From the NCBI GenBank assembly GCA_031258415.1, contig JAIRMW010000064.1, positions 1 to 42,249 on the forward strand: a stretch of DNA of 42,249 nucleotides, written 5' to 3'. Below, one piece after another: positions 13,143 through 21,215 of the stretch (positions within the stretch are counted from its first letter, which is position 1; every line of letters starts with the position of its first letter). A program made the position numbers and the translations under genes. The notes beneath the pieces are model-generated. The model saw only the letters and a program-made list of their open reading frames with translations, was not told the origin of the DNA and searched no databases. This DNA comes from Prevotellaceae bacterium (GTDB lineage Bacteria; Bacteroidota; Bacteroidia; Bacteroidales; UBA932).

Positions 13143-13697
13143 ATGAACCCAATAGTAGCTATGAGTGGCGCCGATCTCGCCGGACGGGGCGTCGAGCTCG
13201 CCGGACAGGGCGCCAAGGCCGCCGGCAAGGCGGCCGGCTCGCTGTTCAACGAGCCGATTGTCGGACGTTTTACGCTCAAGAAACTGACCGTATGGATGGT
13301 GGCGGCATTCGTACTGTATCTCGTATGGTATTTTTTCTTCCGAAAATCCGCCGCCGAAAAAGCCGCCGACAAGGCCGCCGAAACCGTCAACGGAATCACC
13401 ATTAACAGCAGCAATATTTCGCTTTCTACCAACGATATAAATCTTATTTCGCAGCAGCTGTACAACGCGATGGAGCCGTGGGGCACCGACGAGGAGGCCA
13501 TCGTCTCCACCCTCGACCGCCTTTCGACGAAAGACGACCTGCTGGCCGTGATGAAGCGTTTCGGAACACCCCAATACGGCAGCTGGATAGAAGGATACCG
13601 TTTTTTAGACCTTACCGGATGGCTCAAAGCCGAACTCGGCGGTTCCGTCCTGACACATGTTCGGAATGTGTTCCTCAATTTCGGAATACCGTTTTAA
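13143..13697 (+). CDS. Annexin-like membrane protein
   Basis: 184 residues. A Gly/Ala-rich start, a transmembrane helix at about 49-66 (LTVWMVAAFVLYLVWYFFF), an Ala/Lys helix, then a domain at about 103-168. That domain reads like an annexin repeat: LYNAMEPWGTDEEAIVSTL, a basic helix, and LTGWLKAELGG. In annexins the G-T-D-E turn binds calcium and phospholipid. The similarity is visible in one repeat only and has not been tested by profile search. A role in membrane bending or fusion would be speculation. Confidence 0.6.
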   Translation: MNPIVAMSGADLAGRGVELAGQGAKAAGKAAGSLFNEPIVGRFTLKKLTVWMVAAFVLYLVWYFFFRKSAAEKAADKAAETVNGITINSSNISLSTNDINLISQQLYNAMEPWGTDEEAIVSTLDRLSTKDDLLAVMKRFGTPQYGSWIEGYRFLDLTGWLKAELGGSVLTHVRNVFLNFGIPF

Positions 13698-13709
13698 TAC
13701 ACAAAGAAT

Positions 13710-13979
13710 ATGATTGACGAAAACACACGTGTACGCAATGAGAGCAGCCTGCTGGAATTTACCCGCGAGCCCGACGCCTTACTGATTGATAGCTCGGCGG
13801 TTTATTTGGGCTATAAATGGTCGGGCAACCACGCCTTTGACGACCCGATGTGGTCGATTAAGCGCATCCGGTGGGACGATACGACCGGCGAAGTGTCGGT
13901 CATGTGGGCCAACGGCAACAAACGCCAGTGCATCTTCCTGTTTTCGGAATGTACGACATACCCTTATGCGTTTGCCTGA
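13710..13979 (+). CDS. Small protein preceding the fibre
   Basis: 89 residues, soluble, with aromatic and acidic residues (GYKWSGNHAFDDPMW, then RIRWDD) and a strand-rich end (VSVMWANGNKRQCIFLF). Its TGA overlaps the fibre ATG (TGATG). It may be a fibre base or adaptor. Family not recognised. Confidence 0.6.
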   Translation: MIDENTRVRNESSLLEFTREPDALLIDSSAVYLGYKWSGNHAFDDPMWSIKRIRWDDTTGEVSVMWANGNKRQCIFLFSECTTYPYAFA

Positions 13980-16900
13980 TGGATAAAGAATTTGTAATCG
14001 ACCTGCTCTCCGGCAAATCCATGCTGCTGCTGAAAAATGGCGGCGGCGAGGGCGACGTGAAAGACGTACAGGTAAACGGCTCGTCGGTCGTTACCGATGG
14101 CGTTGCCGAAATTGACTTAGTGCCCTATGTCGAATACAACGGCGCCGTGAAGAACCTCAACATGGACAGCTTTTCTATCGTCAATGTCGAAACACTGGCG
14201 GTGAACGAAATCAAAAAGAACTCGGCCCTGGCCGTCGCCTACAAAGACGCCCGGACGCCAGAGGACGATACGGACGCCGCCAATAAAAAATATGTCGACG
14301 ACAATACGGGCAATAAAGTAGATAAGGTAGAGGGGAAAGGCCTTTCGACCAACGACTATACCGACGCCGACAAAACGCGGGTGGCCGGGGCGGCGCTAAA
14401 ATTCAAAATCGACGCACACAATGTGTTCGACGTCTTAAACGTGGAAGCCTACGCCTATTCCGACGGCACGACAATCGAATTACGGCATCTCGGCCTGATT
14501 TTCGACTTCGACGACTGGTGCGAATACGCCTCGTACGACGAATCGATTAATACGGTATACCGGACGTTGATCCAGTGGGATTTCAACGCCTCCGACGGCC
14601 TTTATTACCTGAATCTCTACAAGGCGTATACGGCCATACCCATAGCGATAGCCAGCTGGGACGGCGCTAATTATACCTGGTTGGAAGCCGAAGGCGTCAT
14701 TGATCTGGGCTATAAACTCGGCTTTAAAATTGGCGGAAAAATGACCGCCAACTGGTACAGCAGCCTGACGGCGGAAGGATCGGACGACCTGTTCATTGAT
14801 CTGGAATACCTGTACGGCATTCTCAAAGCGACGAACAACTCTATAAACGACTCGATCGACGACCTCTATAAAGCGATCGAAACCGCCAACGGCAAGCTCG
14901 CCGGCATCGCCCCCGGCGCCGAAGTCAACGTGCAGGCCGACTGGTCGCAAACAGACGATACGCAAGACGACTATATTAAAAACAAGCCGTCCGATCTGGT
15001 AGCCGACGCCAACTATACGCATACCGACAACAACTATACGGAGACCGAACGCATCAAGCTCGCGGGCATCGCCGACGGCGCCGAAGTCAACGTACAGGCC
15101 GACTGGAGCCAGCAGACCACCACCGCCGACGACTATATCAAGAACAAGCCGACGATCCCGACGGCGACCTCAGACCTGACCAACGACTCCGACTTTGTGG
15201 CCGACGCCGCCTACACGCATACCGACAACAACTATACGTCGGCCGAACGCACCAAGCTCGCCGGCATCGCCGCCGGCGCCGAAGTCAACGTACAGGCCGA
15301 CTGGGGACAGGAGACCACCACCGCCGACGACTATATCAAGAACAAGCCGGCGATCCCGACGGCGACCTCGCAGCTGACCAACGACGCCGGCTTTGTGGCC
15401 GACGCCGCCTATACGCATACCGACAATAACTATACGTCGGCCGAACGCACCAAGCTCGCGGGCATCGCCGCCGGCGCTGAGGTGAACGTACAGGCCGACT
15501 GGGGACTGGAGACCGCCACCGCCGACGACTATATCAAGAACAAGCCGGCGATCCCGACGGCGACCTCAGACCTGACCAACGACTCCGACTTTGTGGCCGA
15601 CGCCAACTATACGCATACCGACAACAACTATACGTCGGCCGAACGCACCAAGCTCGCCGGCATCGCCGCCGGCGCTGAGGTCAACGTACAGGCCGACTGG
15701 AGCCAGCAGACCACCGCGGCCGACGACTATATCAAGAACAAGCCGGCGATCCCGACCGCGACCTCAGACCTGACTAACGACTCCGACTTTGTGGCCGACG
15801 CCGCCTATACGCATACCGACAACAACTATACGACCGCCGAAAAAAACAAGCTCGCCGGATTGGAACCGTCGACCTATAAAGGCACATTCGGAACGTCGGC
15901 CGAACTGCTCGCCGCGTATCCGAACCCCGTTATCGGATGGTCGGCCGACGTGAATATCGGAGACAGCCAAAACCCCGAATGGCACAAATATATCTGCGAA
16001 ACCAACGGCGTCTGGACGGATGGCGGCACGATGGGCGGCGAAACGCCGGAGTCGATTAAAGTGAAATACGAAAGTAACGACGATACCAATGCGTATACCG
16101 ATAACGAAAAAAACAAGCTCGCCGGCATCGCCGCCGGCGCCGAAGTCAACGTACAGTCCGACTGGAGCCAGGAGACCACCACCGCCGACGACTATATCAA
16201 GAACAAGCCGACGATCCCGACGGCAACCTCGCAGCTGACCAACGACGCCGGCTTCGTGGCCGACGACAAATATACGCATACCGACAACAACTATACGTCG
16301 GCCGAACGCACCAAGCTCGCGGGCATCGCCGCCGGCGCCGAAGTCAACGTACAGGCCGACTGGAGCCAGCAGACCGCCGCGGCCGACGACTACATCAAGA
16401 ACAAGCCGACGATCCCGACCGCGACCTCGCAGCTGACCAACGACGCCGGCTTTGTGGCCGACGCCTCCTATACGCATACCGACAATAACTATACGTCGGC
16501 CGAAAAAACCAAGCTCGCCGGCATCGCCGCCGGCGCCGAAGTGAACGTACAGGCCGACTGGAGCCAGCAGACCACCGCGGCCGACGACTATATCAAGAAC
16601 AAGCCGACGATCCCGACGGCAACCTCGCAGCTGACCAACGACTCACACTTCGTGTCCGACACCTCCTACAATCATACCGACAACAACTATACGACCGCCG
16701 AGAAGAACAAGCTCGCGGGCATCGCCGCCGGCGCTGAGGTGAACGTACAGTCCGACTGGAACCAGCAGACTACCACCGCCGACGACTACATCAAGAACAA
16801 GCCGGGAGCCGTCAGTAAATCGTCCGACGGACTGATGACGGCGGCACTGTATACAAAATTGGGAGGTATACAGGAGTATGCGGAAGTAAATCCCGTACTG

Positions 16901-17110
16901 ATTACCTCGATTGTATTCAACAGCGCCACGGTTTCGCTGGCGACTCAGGTTACCATTTATACGAGCAAAGCGGCAAACGTATCCGTAAAAACCGCCGACG
17001 GAAAAGTAATTAGCGGCACAATGTCCGGGAAAAACCCCTATACATTTACGCCGGCCGATGTATCGATTTTTGCCGGCGATTTTATCATCGAAATAGATCA
17101 AAAAGTATAA
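13979..17110 (+). CDS. Long repetitive fibre / receptor-binding protein
   Basis: 1043 residues from the ATG at 13979. The N-terminal part (to about residue 300) is unique and contains a TPEDDTDAANKKYVDDN box, typical of tail-fibre trimerisation regions. Then come two blocks of 66-residue repeats built around KLAGIAAGAEVNVQADW, DDYIKNKPTIPTATS and THTDNNYT. They are split by a different domain (YKGTFGTSAELLAAYP, then EWHKYICETNGVWTDGG). The C-terminal domain is a short beta-rich module. These repeats are known from phage side fibres. It is probably the host-recognition spike of the virion. Confidence 0.8.
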   Translation: MDKEFVIDLLSGKSMLLLKNGGGEGDVKDVQVNGSSVVTDGVAEIDLVPYVEYNGAVKNLNMDSFSIVNVETLAVNEIKKNSALAVAYKDARTPEDDTDAANKKYVDDNTGNKVDKVEGKGLSTNDYTDADKTRVAGAALKFKIDAHNVFDVLNVEAYAYSDGTTIELRHLGLIFDFDDWCEYASYDESINTVYRTLIQWDFNASDGLYYLNLYKAYTAIPIAIASWDGANYTWLEAEGVIDLGYKLGFKIGGKMTANWYSSLTAEGSDDLFIDLEYLYGILKATNNSINDSIDDLYKAIETANGKLAGIAPGAEVNVQADWSQTDDTQDDYIKNKPSDLVADANYTHTDNNYTETERIKLAGIADGAEVNVQADWSQQTTTADDYIKNKPTIPTATSDLTNDSDFVADAAYTHTDNNYTSAERTKLAGIAAGAEVNVQADWGQETTTADDYIKNKPAIPTATSQLTNDAGFVADAAYTHTDNNYTSAERTKLAGIAAGAEVNVQADWGLETATADDYIKNKPAIPTATSDLTNDSDFVADANYTHTDNNYTSAERTKLAGIAAGAEVNVQADWSQQTTAADDYIKNKPAIPTATSDLTNDSDFVADAAYTHTDNNYTTAEKNKLAGLEPSTYKGTFGTSAELLAAYPNPVIGWSADVNIGDSQNPEWHKYICETNGVWTDGGTMGGETPESIKVKYESNDDTNAYTDNEKNKLAGIAAGAEVNVQSDWSQETTTADDYIKNKPTIPTATSQLTNDAGFVADDKYTHTDNNYTSAERTKLAGIAAGAEVNVQADWSQQTAAADDYIKNKPTIPTATSQLTNDAGFVADASYTHTDNNYTSAEKTKLAGIAAGAEVNVQADWSQQTTAADDYIKNKPTIPTATSQLTNDSHFVSDTSYNHTDNNYTTAEKNKLAGIAAGAEVNVQSDWNQQTTTADDYIKNKPGAVSKSSDGLMTAALYTKLGGIQEYAEVNPVLITSIVFNSATVSLATQVTIYTSKAANVSVKTADGKVISGTMSGKNPYTFTPADVSIFAGDFIIEIDQKV
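14890..16800 (+). repeat. 198-bp in-frame repeats within the fibre gene
   Basis: Segments beginning at the CTCGCCGGCATCGCC-type core recur with a 198-bp period at about 15060, 15258, 15456 and 15654, and again at about 16119, 16317, 16515 and 16713. An earlier diverged one lies near 14898. Identity between neighbours is very high, so unequal recombination could change fibre length. There are no spacers, so this is not a CRISPR array. Confidence 0.8.
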
Positions 17111-17112
17111 CG

Positions 17113-18048
17113 ATGAGTTTGATTACCAATTACGGGTCGGTGGCGGTCGTCAGAGGCTCCAAAGGCGGCAAGCCCACGGAGCAGCCTGTCATACTGACTT
17201 TCGTGCTGAAGTCGGCAGGGAGTATTGTCCTTGGCTGCGGCGCAATGGGCACTACTAAAAACAGTTACGGCGTGCCGTATAAATGGGATATAAGCGTCGA
17301 CGGCAGCCCGCTGACGACGTACGAGGGCTCGTCGTCGCCGGTAGCCACCGTCGATCTTGGCACCTTCTCGGCCGGCACGCATACCGTCCGGATATTCAAA
17401 AGCGCCGGCGCGCCCACTAACTGGATACGGGGGCTGAGTTTCTACGCCGCTATCAAACTCGGCTCTTATTTGGAGCTGACGAAAGTAGAAGGCGTCTTTC
17501 CCAATGTGCCGCTCGTGGCGAACTGTTACTATAATATGTTCTACGGGTGCGAGAATCTAACGTCCGTCGGGCGCGATCTTCTGCCGGCCACGACGATGGC
17601 GGACAGTTGCTACATGAATATGTTCTCGAAGTGCACGGCGCTTGTAAAGGTGCCCGAACTGCCGGCCACTGCGCTGGCAACGTCGTGCTACGAATCGATG
17701 TTTTCGGAGTGCGAAAACATCACGAGAGTTCTTTCATTCGTATTATTCCTGCCGGCGACGGTGCTGGCGAACCGGTGCTATTACCGCATGTTCTACAAAT
17801 GTATTGGACTCATCAACGTGCCCGACCTGCCGGCGACGTCGCAGGTAACGAGCTGTTATACGGAGATGTTTAGCGGCTGCACCAGCCTTCAGTCTATTCG
17901 TGTCGGCGCTACGGAATGGAGTATTACGTCCGCGCAGAATTGGGTGAAGGACGTGCCGACGGGCGGGACGTTCACCAAGCCGAATAGAACCACGATCCCG
18001 ACGGGCGTTTCCGGTATTCCTTCCGGCTGGACGGTCGTAAATGTATAA
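17113..18048 (+). CDS. BspA-like leucine-rich repeat adhesin
   Basis: 311 residues. The N-terminal half is a beta-sandwich-like region (ILTFVLKSAGSIVLGCG, FSAGTHTVRIFKSAG). From about residue 125 there are four to five repeats with the pattern CYxxMFxxCxxLxxVPxLPAT, the cysteine-rich BspA/Treponema-type leucine-rich repeat. The end GWTVVNV matches the usual close of such proteins. In Bacteroidota phages and surface proteins these repeats mediate binding. It follows the fibre by 2 bp and probably extends the receptor-binding apparatus. Confidence 0.75.
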   Translation: MSLITNYGSVAVVRGSKGGKPTEQPVILTFVLKSAGSIVLGCGAMGTTKNSYGVPYKWDISVDGSPLTTYEGSSSPVATVDLGTFSAGTHTVRIFKSAGAPTNWIRGLSFYAAIKLGSYLELTKVEGVFPNVPLVANCYYNMFYGCENLTSVGRDLLPATTMADSCYMNMFSKCTALVKVPELPATALATSCYESMFSECENITRVLSFVLFLPATVLANRCYYRMFYKCIGLINVPDLPATSQVTSCYTEMFSGCTSLQSIRVGATEWSITSAQNWVKDVPTGGTFTKPNRTTIPTGVSGIPSGWTVVNV

Positions 18049-18085
18049 CCATTAACCATTAACCATTACCCATTAATCATTAACA
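18049..18085 (+). repeat. CATTAAC microsatellite
   Basis: Five near-tandem 7-bp units in the gap before the holin. The host intergenic regions at 24331-24410 and 32903-32960 carry similar ATAAC/GTTAT-type microsatellites. The element and the chromosome thus share this style of repeat. Confidence 0.6.
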
Positions 18086-18532
18086 ATGCATACAGTATTT
18101 AAATACGCCGTATTTTTAGCGGGCTGCGTGGCGGCTTATTTTGAGCCGATACGGGCGCTGCTGGCGCTGGTGCTGGCGCTGTTTGTCGTCGATTTTATCA
18201 CCGGCATACTCAAGTCGCGCAAGGTTTACGGGCGCTGGACGCTGCACTCCAAACGGCTGCGGTGGTCGTTTGTCAAAATGTTTGTGTATATGGCTGTGAT
18301 GGGTCTGACGTTCTACGTCTGCGAAGCGATGGGCCTCTCCGATGCGACCTCGCTGGCGACGGTCAAGATAGAGGTCTGGGGATTAGTCTACATCGAGGGG
18401 CTTTCGATCGTAGAGAACCTACAGACGCTCTGGCCCGACGACAAATTTTTACAGTTTCTGCATTATCTGCTGAGCGTCGAGTTCCTCAAGTGGATTCCGG
18501 CGCTGAGTCGTTTTTTTAAGGAAAAAGAATAA
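18086..18532 (+). CDS. Phage holin (toxin secretion/lysis holin family)
   Basis: 148 residues. Hydrophobic segments at about 6-22 and 26-46 enclose ALFVVDFITGILKSRK, the conserved D-F-xTG-xx-K core of this holin family. A further segment is at about 65-85 (MFVYMAVMGLTFYVC). Basic KRLRWSFVKM and a C-terminal KEKE complete the pattern. Holins open the inner membrane at the end of infection. It is the clearest lysis gene of the element. Confidence 0.85.
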   Translation: MHTVFKYAVFLAGCVAAYFEPIRALLALVLALFVVDFITGILKSRKVYGRWTLHSKRLRWSFVKMFVYMAVMGLTFYVCEAMGLSDATSLATVKIEVWGLVYIEGLSIVENLQTLWPDDKFLQFLHYLLSVEFLKWIPALSRFFKEKE

Positions 18533-18546
18533 GGAATGAACACACA

Positions 18547-19260
18547 ATGAAAACAAAAACAATGTATCGAATCGCCGCCGTCGTCGCCATAGCCGTGGCG
18601 GTCTATTGGGGCTACCGGAGGCGCCGGCGCGGCGCGACGTCCGGCGTGGTAAAAAAGGGGAACGTATATCTCCCGAATATAGGCGTTGACATCGTCCTCG
18701 AGCCGTCCGTCATTACTGACAGGGATGTGGAGATCACCCCGTCGAACGGATCGACGGCCGTCGTGCTCGAGAGGGATATACGTACGGTGGATAGAGAGGT
18801 TGTCGACGATCACTTGCTCATCGACGGTATGCGCTACGACGACGAACAGCCGTTCGGCAGGCGACTCGATCCGGGGGAGCTGACCCTAAGCAGGGAGCCG
18901 GAGGCCCTGGCGCGCTTCTATGAGGCCTCGCCAATACGGGGCGTGCTGGGCGTAACGACCGGCGATACTCAGGCGACTACTGCGGTGCAGGTGGTCGGAC
19001 GCCCGGCGGAGACTACCGGGCCGCTGTTCGACCACGATCAGGGCGAGCTGAATCTGCATAGCGTGTTGCCCGATACGGTTTTCACCGTCATCACGACCGC
19101 CTCGTCGATCGATCGCATCGCGGTCGCCGGCGCCGGCAGGCTGTCGCGCGTCGAATGGCTCTCGAAACCCTACCGGTCGCCCGACGGACTGCTGGCGGTC
19201 GATTTTCGGGTGCGTACGGCCAACCCGTTTGAGACCGTGCATATTGTAACAAATCAATAA
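18547..19260 (+). CDS. N-anchored protein of unknown function
   Basis: 237 residues. A short membrane helix (IAAVVAIAVAVYWGY, about 8-22) is followed by RRRRR and a large, mostly beta-strand domain rich in Asp, Val and Thr. It begins 14 bp after the holin. The beta-rich exported domain could sit in the periplasm or on the virion surface. No family recognised. Confidence 0.6.
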   Translation: MKTKTMYRIAAVVAIAVAVYWGYRRRRRGATSGVVKKGNVYLPNIGVDIVLEPSVITDRDVEITPSNGSTAVVLERDIRTVDREVVDDHLLIDGMRYDDEQPFGRRLDPGELTLSREPEALARFYEASPIRGVLGVTTGDTQATTAVQVVGRPAETTGPLFDHDQGELNLHSVLPDTVFTVITTASSIDRIAVAGAGRLSRVEWLSKPYRSPDGLLAVDFRVRTANPFETVHIVTNQ

Positions 19261-19281
19261 ACTATTAAAAAATAATTAGAT

Positions 19282-19584
19282 ATGGCAAAACCAGTATTAA
19301 AAAACAAAAAGGAAATCGTCATTCCCGACGGGACGGAGAGTATTGTGGTCAGTTTCCGCACGATCAAACGGAAGGGCGGGATTAAGAATGCGCGCAAGGT
19401 GGTCGTTCCGCGTGCGGCTGCGCAGGCTGTTATCCGGCTGAAAAAGAACCGTCCGGCGACGCAGACTAAGAGCGCGACGAAACGCGCCGTTCTGTCGAAG
19501 GCCGAATTTTTAGCGCGCATGGCGGAAGGCAAACGCAAGGCCGCTGAAAAAAAAGGAGCGCCGGCGCCGGTAGCCCATGAATAA
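19282..19584 (+). CDS. Small very basic protein
   Basis: 100 residues, about one quarter Lys plus Arg, with a short beta region (EIVIPDGTESIVVSFRTIK) and a Lys/Ala-rich tail. It could condense or bind nucleic acid. It overlaps the start of the following nuclease candidate by 8 bp, so the two are coupled. A nucleoid-like virion protein or a partner of the nuclease are both possible. Confidence 0.55.
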   Translation: MAKPVLKNKKEIVIPDGTESIVVSFRTIKRKGGIKNARKVVVPRAAAQAVIRLKKNRPATQTKSATKRAVLSKAEFLARMAEGKRKAAEKKGAPAPVAHE

Positions 19585-19945
19585 GTTATACGGTTATGAA
19601 AGAGTAGGCCGGCTCAAAATGTCGGTCGCGCGCGCGATCAGGCGCGAGACGGCGGATATTTATGTTACCCGAAACTATCTGCGGCATATCGAAAACGAGC
19701 ATCCCAAAGAGTTGAAAATGTTAGGTCTCGAAGCGATTACGCTGGTGCGAATGGTGGTCAATCAGTATAACCGTATCTATAAGGGTTTAGGCGACTCGTT
19801 GCTGTTGGTGGTTTACAACGGCCGGCCGAAAGCGACGGCGATTGAGTTGAACTGGGCTTTGAAAGAAGGATTTTACGAGGTGAAAACGGCTACGATTATG
19901 CGGAAGGATTTTTTAAAAGAAAAAAAATTACTGTGGTCAAAGTAG
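19577..19945 (+). CDS. PBECR-like nuclease candidate, copy 2
   Basis: 122 residues, close paralogue of 20697-21065 (nearly identical) and more distant from 2547-2930. Conserved blocks: YVTRNYLRHIENEHPKEL, LLLVVYNGRPKATAIELNW, YEVKTATIM, and the C-terminal LLWSK. The codons for Leu-Leu-Trp (TTA CTG TGG) form the left arm of structured repeat unit 3, so gene end and repeat overlap by about 20 bp. Three repeat units follow. RNase toxicity is inferred from fold similarity only. Confidence 0.6.
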   Translation: MNKLYGYERVGRLKMSVARAIRRETADIYVTRNYLRHIENEHPKELKMLGLEAITLVRMVVNQYNRIYKGLGDSLLLVVYNGRPKATAIELNWALKEGFYEVKTATIMRKDFLKEKKLLWSK

Positions 19946-20095
19946 TTCCGCTGCGCTACTAACGTGCAGCTTCTACGCTCTGCACTCCCTCTAATCCGCC
20001 CCGTAGCGATGATCGTAGGCTACAGGGGTAAGCGGCCAGCCCGGAGCCAATCCCGGACGGGGATTCCTTATCGGAATCTGGACGCCACAGTAATT
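19926..20095 (-). ncRNA. Structured repeat unit 3
   Basis: 170 bp. The closing stem is AATTACTGTGG/CCACAGTAATT. Hairpins: GTGCAG/CTGCAC; CCCCGTAGC with GCTAC-A-GGGG, outer CCGC/GCGG; and GATTCC/GGAATC. Invariant GGAGCCAATCCC. Compared with units 1 and 2 the third hairpin has changed A:T to G:C on both sides. A minus-strand TATCTTTGC is at 20101-20109. The left end overlaps the nuclease stop codon. Confidence 0.6.
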
Positions 20096-20138
20096 TCGCT
20101 GCAAAGATAGTAAAAGGAAAGGAAATGAAAAGAAAAAA

Positions 20139-20306
20139 AATTACTGTGGTCAAAGTAGTTCCGCTGCGCTACTAACATGCAGCTTCTGCGTTCTGTATCC
20201 CCTTACACCTAATATAGCGATAATCGCAGGCTATATTTCGGAGCGGCCAGCCCGGAGCCAATCCCGGACGGGGATTCCTTGTCGGAATCTGGACGCCACA
20301 GTAATT
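20139..20306 (-). ncRNA. Structured repeat unit 4
   Basis: 168 bp, a hybrid. The middle hairpin is the TATAGC/GCTATA version of units 1 and 2, while the right part (GATTCC/GGAATC) is the version of units 3 and 6. This mosaic shows that the arms are exchanged between units. The minus-strand -7 box is at 20312-20320. Eight A at the left edge give a minus-strand T-run. Confidence 0.6.
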
Positions 20307-20349
20307 TCGCTGCAAAGATAGTAAAAGGAAAGGAAATGAAAATAAAAAA

Positions 20350-20472
20350 AATTACTGTGGTCAAAGTGTCCCTCAATTACTAACTACAGATAGAACGCTC
20401 TGTATTCTCTCTACGGTAGGCTTATTTCCGAAAGGGGGGATTTCTTATCGAAACCTGGAAACCACAGTAATT
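20350..20472 (-). ncRNA. Structured repeat unit 5 (short, diverged)
   Basis: 123 bp. The closing 12-bp stem is intact, with T:A replacing C:G at pair 12. The first hairpin is now TACAGA/TCTGTA instead of GTGCAG/CTGCAC, a multi-position compensatory change. The last hairpin is GATTTC/GAAACC. The GGAGCCAATCCC segment and most of the middle hairpin are lost. The -7 box is at 20478-20486. Either a degenerating copy or a variant with a different target. Confidence 0.55.
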
Positions 20473-20513
20473 TCGCTGCAAAGATAGTAAAAATTTTTTA
20501 AAAACAATATACC

Positions 20514-20690
20514 ATGAAATGGAGTAAGAAACAAAAACAATGGGCGTCAAAAGAGTTGCTGGACTGCGCGAACGCCTACGAAGTAAAGCGACGCAAGGTT
20601 TTACGGAATATTCGCTACCTGAATAATGGCGCCGCCAAATGGAGCGGTCATGCCCACGACTATACCGTATGGCTGCCTGAAATAAAGTAA
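20514..20690 (+). CDS. 58-residue basic protein between repeat unit 5 and nuclease copy 3
   Basis: Begins MKWSKKQKQWASKELLDCAN and contains YEVKRRKVLRNIRYL, then HDYTVWLPEIK. The charge, length and WASKELLDCANAYEVKRRKVLRNI pattern (split here by about ten residues) suggest a small helix-turn-helix DNA-binding protein. It sits 6 bp before nuclease copy 3, in the position of an antitoxin or a regulator. Copies 1 and 2 have different basic proteins in the same place (2215-2532 and 19282-19584). Confidence 0.5.
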   Translation: MKWSKKQKQWASKELLDCANAYEVKRRKVLRNIRYLNNGAAKWSGHAHDYTVWLPEIK

Positions 20691-20696
20691 GCGACG

Positions 20697-21065
20697 ATGA
20701 ATAAGTTATACGGTTATGAAAGAGTAGGCCGGCTCAAAATGTCGGTCGCGCGCGCGATCAGGCGCGAGGCGGCGGATATTTATGTTACCCGGAACTATTT
20801 GCGGCATATCGAAAACGAGCATCCCAAAGAGTTGAATCTATTAGGTCTCGAAGCGATTATGCTGGTGCGAATGGTGGTCAACCAGTATAACCGTATCTAT
20901 AAGGGTTCCGGCGACTCGTTGCTGCTGGTGGTCTACAACGGTCGGCCGAAAGCGACGGCGATTGAGTTGAACTGGGCTTTGAAAGAAGGATTTTACGAGG
21001 TAAAAACGGCTACGATTATGAAAAAGGAGTTTTTAAAAAAAGAAAAATTACTGTGGCTAAAGTAG
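20697..21065 (+). CDS. PBECR-like nuclease candidate, copy 3
   Basis: 122 residues, differing from copy 2 by only a few residues, ending LLWLK. The tandem duplication therefore includes the gene and at least one repeat unit. The stop codon again lies just inside the structured repeat (unit 6). The histidines in NYLRHIENEHPKEL and the paired strands are conserved in all three copies, so the protein appears to be maintained. Confidence 0.6.
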   Translation: MNKLYGYERVGRLKMSVARAIRREAADIYVTRNYLRHIENEHPKELNLLGLEAIMLVRMVVNQYNRIYKGSGDSLLLVVYNGRPKATAIELNWALKEGFYEVKTATIMKKEFLKKEKLLWLK

Positions 21066-21215
21066 ACCCACTGACTACTAACGTGCAGCCTCTACGCTCT
21101 GCACTCCCTCTAATCCGCCCCGTAGCGATAATCGTAGGCTACAGGGGTAAGCGGGACCGTCCGGAGCCAATCCCAGACGGGGATTCCTTGTCGGAATCTG
21201 GACGCCACAGTAATT
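21046..21215 (-). ncRNA. Structured repeat unit 6
   Basis: 170 bp with the most complete fold. It has a 12-bp closing stem, GTGCAG/CTGCAC, a long stem CCGC-CCCGTAGC with GCTAC-A-GGGG-TAA-GCGG, and GATTCC/GGAATC. On the minus strand it also has CCGTCTGG with CCGGACGG (one G:U) around the invariant segment. The minus-strand -7 box is at 21221-21229. Confidence 0.6.

Noticed and set aside
15764-16477. Minus-strand frames inside the fibre gene
   Set aside because: They exist because the 198-bp repeat lacks stops on the other strand; the + strand product is a recognisable fibre.
3380-18532. Ordinary tailed prophage
   Set aside because: Fibre, holin and muramidase would fit, but no terminase, portal, major tail or tape-measure gene is visible and the middle is full of one-helix proteins. 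It remains possible if the missing left part holds a head-tail module.
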